Source: Promicromonospora sukumoe (lineage in GTDB: Bacteria; Actinomycetota; Actinomycetes; Actinomycetales; Cellulomonadaceae). Taken from it: 64,000 bases of DNA. This document shows, one piece after another, positions 62,608-64,000 of the stretch. The number at the start of each line of letters is the position of its first letter. Within the stretch, counting starts at the first letter, position 1. The notes below the pieces were generated by a model. The model was not told the origin of the DNA and searched no databases. It saw nothing but the letters and a program-made list of their open reading frames with translations. Location: positions 992,001-1,056,000 of the forward strand of contig NZ_JACGWV010000001.1 in NCBI RefSeq assembly GCF_014137995.1, in the 5' to 3' direction. Both the position numbers and the translations under genes were made by a program.

Positions 62608-63470
62608 CCGGCACCACCATGACCCGGAACCAGCCGCTGCGCGGCCGCCGCCGCACGGCCGGCTGGGTCCAGTTCGCCGTCCTCGCCGTGCTCGCCCTGG
62701 CCTGGGTCTACCCGCTGCTGTGGATCTTCGCGGCGTCCCTCAAGGACGACGCGTCCATCTTCACCGACGGCCTCGGCCTCATCCCGCAGCAGTGGAACTG
62801 GCAGAACTACGCCGAGGCCTGGCAGACCGCCGGGTTCGCCCGCTACACGCTGAACTCGCTGGTCGTCACGACCGGCTCCGTCGTCGTGGTCGTGCTGCGC
62901 TGCGCCACCGCCGGCTACGTGCTGGGCCGGTACGGCTTCCGCGGACGCCGCGTGGTGCTCGGCGTGCTGCTCGCCGCGAGCTTCATCCCCACCGGCCTTG
63001 CCATCATCCCGATCGTGCAGCTCAGCACCGAGCTGGGCATCCTCGACAGCACCATCGGGCTGATCCTCGCCCTGTCAGCGGGCGGCAACGTCGCCGGGGT
63101 GCTCCTGTACACGGGGTTCTTCGCGCAGATCCCCGACGAGCTCGAACAGGCCGCCCACGTCGACGGCGCCGGGTTCCTGCGCACCTTCTTCTCCGTCATG
63201 CTGCCGCTGTCCGGGCCCATCACCGCCACCGTCGCCGTCGTCACCTTCATCGGGACCTGGAGCAACTTCTTCGTCCCGCTGGTGTTCACGTTCAGCGACC
63301 CCGACAAGCGCACGCTCGCCGTCGGGATGCTCGCCTTCCAGGGCACCAACTCGACCGACTGGACCGGCCTCGCGGCCGGCGCGACCATGTCGCTCGTCCC
63401 GGTCCTGCTCGTGTTCGTGCTGCTCCAGCGCTACTTCGTCGAGGGCATCGCGGGCGCGGTCAAGAGCTGA
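62604..63470 (+). CDS. ABC sugar transporter permease (MalG-like)
   Basis: A 288-residue CUT1-type permease with six helices. The EAA loop reads ELEQAAHVDGAGFLRTF followed by MLPLSGPI, and the end QRYFVEGIAGAVKS is typical for MalG-type subunits. GTG 62604 overlaps the previous stop and has an AGGGAG site; ATG 62619 is an alternative five codons later. No ATPase gene follows, consistent with a shared ATPase elsewhere. Confidence 0.92.
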   Translation: MTGTTMTRNQPLRGRRRTAGWVQFAVLAVLALAWVYPLLWIFAASLKDDASIFTDGLGLIPQQWNWQNYAEAWQTAGFARYTLNSLVVTTGSVVVVVLRCATAGYVLGRYGFRGRRVVLGVLLAASFIPTGLAIIPIVQLSTELGILDSTIGLILALSAGGNVAGVLLYTGFFAQIPDELEQAAHVDGAGFLRTFFSVMLPLSGPITATVAVVTFIGTWSNFFVPLVFTFSDPDKRTLAVGMLAFQGTNSTDWTGLAAGATMSLVPVLLVFVLLQRYFVEGIAGAVKS

Positions 63471-63545
63471 TCCCGCCGAACGCGCCCGCCCTCGAACGCA
63501 CCCCCGAACGCCCCGCACCCGGACACCCAGGAGGAGAAGCACCAC

Positions 63546-64000
63546 ATGACCCGGCCCAACATCCTGCTCATCTGCACCGACCAGCAGCGCTGGGACGCGC
63601 TCGCCGCCGCCGGCAACAGCGCCGTCCAGACCCCGAACCTCGACCGGCTGGCCGCCCAGGGCGTGCGGTTCGACCGCTGCATCGTGCAGTCACCCGTGTG
63701 CGCGCCGTCGCGCGCCAGCCTCATGACCAGCCGCTATCCCCGCAACCACGGGCTCTGGGCCAACGGCGTGGACATCGCGGGTACCGAGCAGCTCTTCACC
63801 GCGGCGCTCGCGGCCGACGGCTACGACTGCGGCCTGGTGGGCAAGTTCCACCTCGGCTCGGCCTGGGGCGGGCGCACCGAGCCGCGGCTCGACGACGGCT
63901 TCCGGGTCTTCCGCTGGTCGCACGACCCGTACGTGCGCAGCCCCGAGAACAGCTACCACACCTGGCTCGAGGAGCGGTTCCCGGGCCTGCTGGACGAGAC
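63546..64000 (+). CDS. Formylglycine-dependent sulfatase (3' end outside window)
   Basis: The first 151 residues of a sulfatase, starting at ATG 63546 after GGAGGAGAA. NILLICTDQQRWDALAAAGN contains the metal-binding Asp12. TPNLDRLAAQGVRFDRC follows, then PVCAPSRASLMTSRYPRNHG, where Cys52 in the C-x-P-S-R context is the residue converted to formylglycine. KFHLG near residue 95 is a further active-site block. No signal peptide is present, so it is probably cytoplasmic and desulfates sugars delivered by the ABC importer just upstream. The open frame runs off the window. Confidence 0.93.
   Translation, partial: MTRPNILLICTDQQRWDALAAAGNSAVQTPNLDRLAAQGVRFDRCIVQSPVCAPSRASLMTSRYPRNHGLWANGVDIAGTEQLFTAALAADGYDCGLVGKFHLGSAWGGRTEPRLDDGFRVFRWSHDPYVRSPENSYHTWLEERFPGLLDE

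Overview
The window is very GC-rich DNA from an actinobacterium, probably a soil or plant-associated polysaccharide degrader in or near Promicromonosporaceae/Cellulomonadaceae. That placement is an inference from base composition, translationally coupled genes, many LacI regulators, lipoprotein sugar-binding proteins and Tat signals; no rRNA or tRNA is present to settle it. About 40 genes are supported.

Layout. (1) 1-8171: the tail of a Dyp-type peroxidase, a 2146-residue secreted Rhs/YD-repeat polymorphic toxin with a short variable toxin domain, its likely immunity gene, a gene-poor 0.5 kb stretch and an unrecognised helical protein. (2) 8212-26183: a LacI-controlled locus for a uronate-containing, probably acetylated polysaccharide. 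It has an ABC sugar importer, an SDR, two cytoplasmic heparinase II/III-type lyases, a DUF624 membrane protein, an SGNH hydrolase, a secreted PL8 lyase, a secreted PL6 lyase, an acetylxylan-esterase-family enzyme and an MFS transporter. (3) 26202-31414: PepE-type peptidase, IclR regulator, OPT transporter, AroM and DUF1177, a recurring but poorly understood set. (4) 31461-37082: housekeeping and membrane genes (HAD phosphatase, gamma-glutamyltransferase, three membrane proteins including a TRIC/UPF0126 channel).

(5) 37111-59005 is the most interesting part. A LacI regulator, an ABC importer, a cytoplasmic-looking GH127, a large secreted GH43, a 1580-residue secreted (alpha/alpha)6-barrel hydrolase resembling GH121, a Tat-exported GH146-like enzyme with a frameshift in its signal peptide, a secreted binding-module protein without a catalytic domain, a WxL-like protein and a DUF916-like membrane-anchored protein. 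The gene content parallels the bifidobacterial hydroxyproline-linked beta-L-arabinooligosaccharide (extensin) system (ABC importer, GH127, GH121, GH43). Here it is larger, shares an unnamed C-terminal domain between three secreted proteins and adds a WxL/DUF916 surface pair. A direct-repeat CCGAAA element in two control regions suggests one regulator for all of it. A tandem array of long hairpin repeats (43866-44690) lies between the two convergent halves.

(6) 59055-64000: a third LacI regulator, paired TGCAACGTTGCA operators, a Tat lipoprotein ABC importer and the start of a formylglycine sulfatase, suggesting uptake of a sulfated glycan.

All functional assignments come from motif reading and gene context; no database search was possible.
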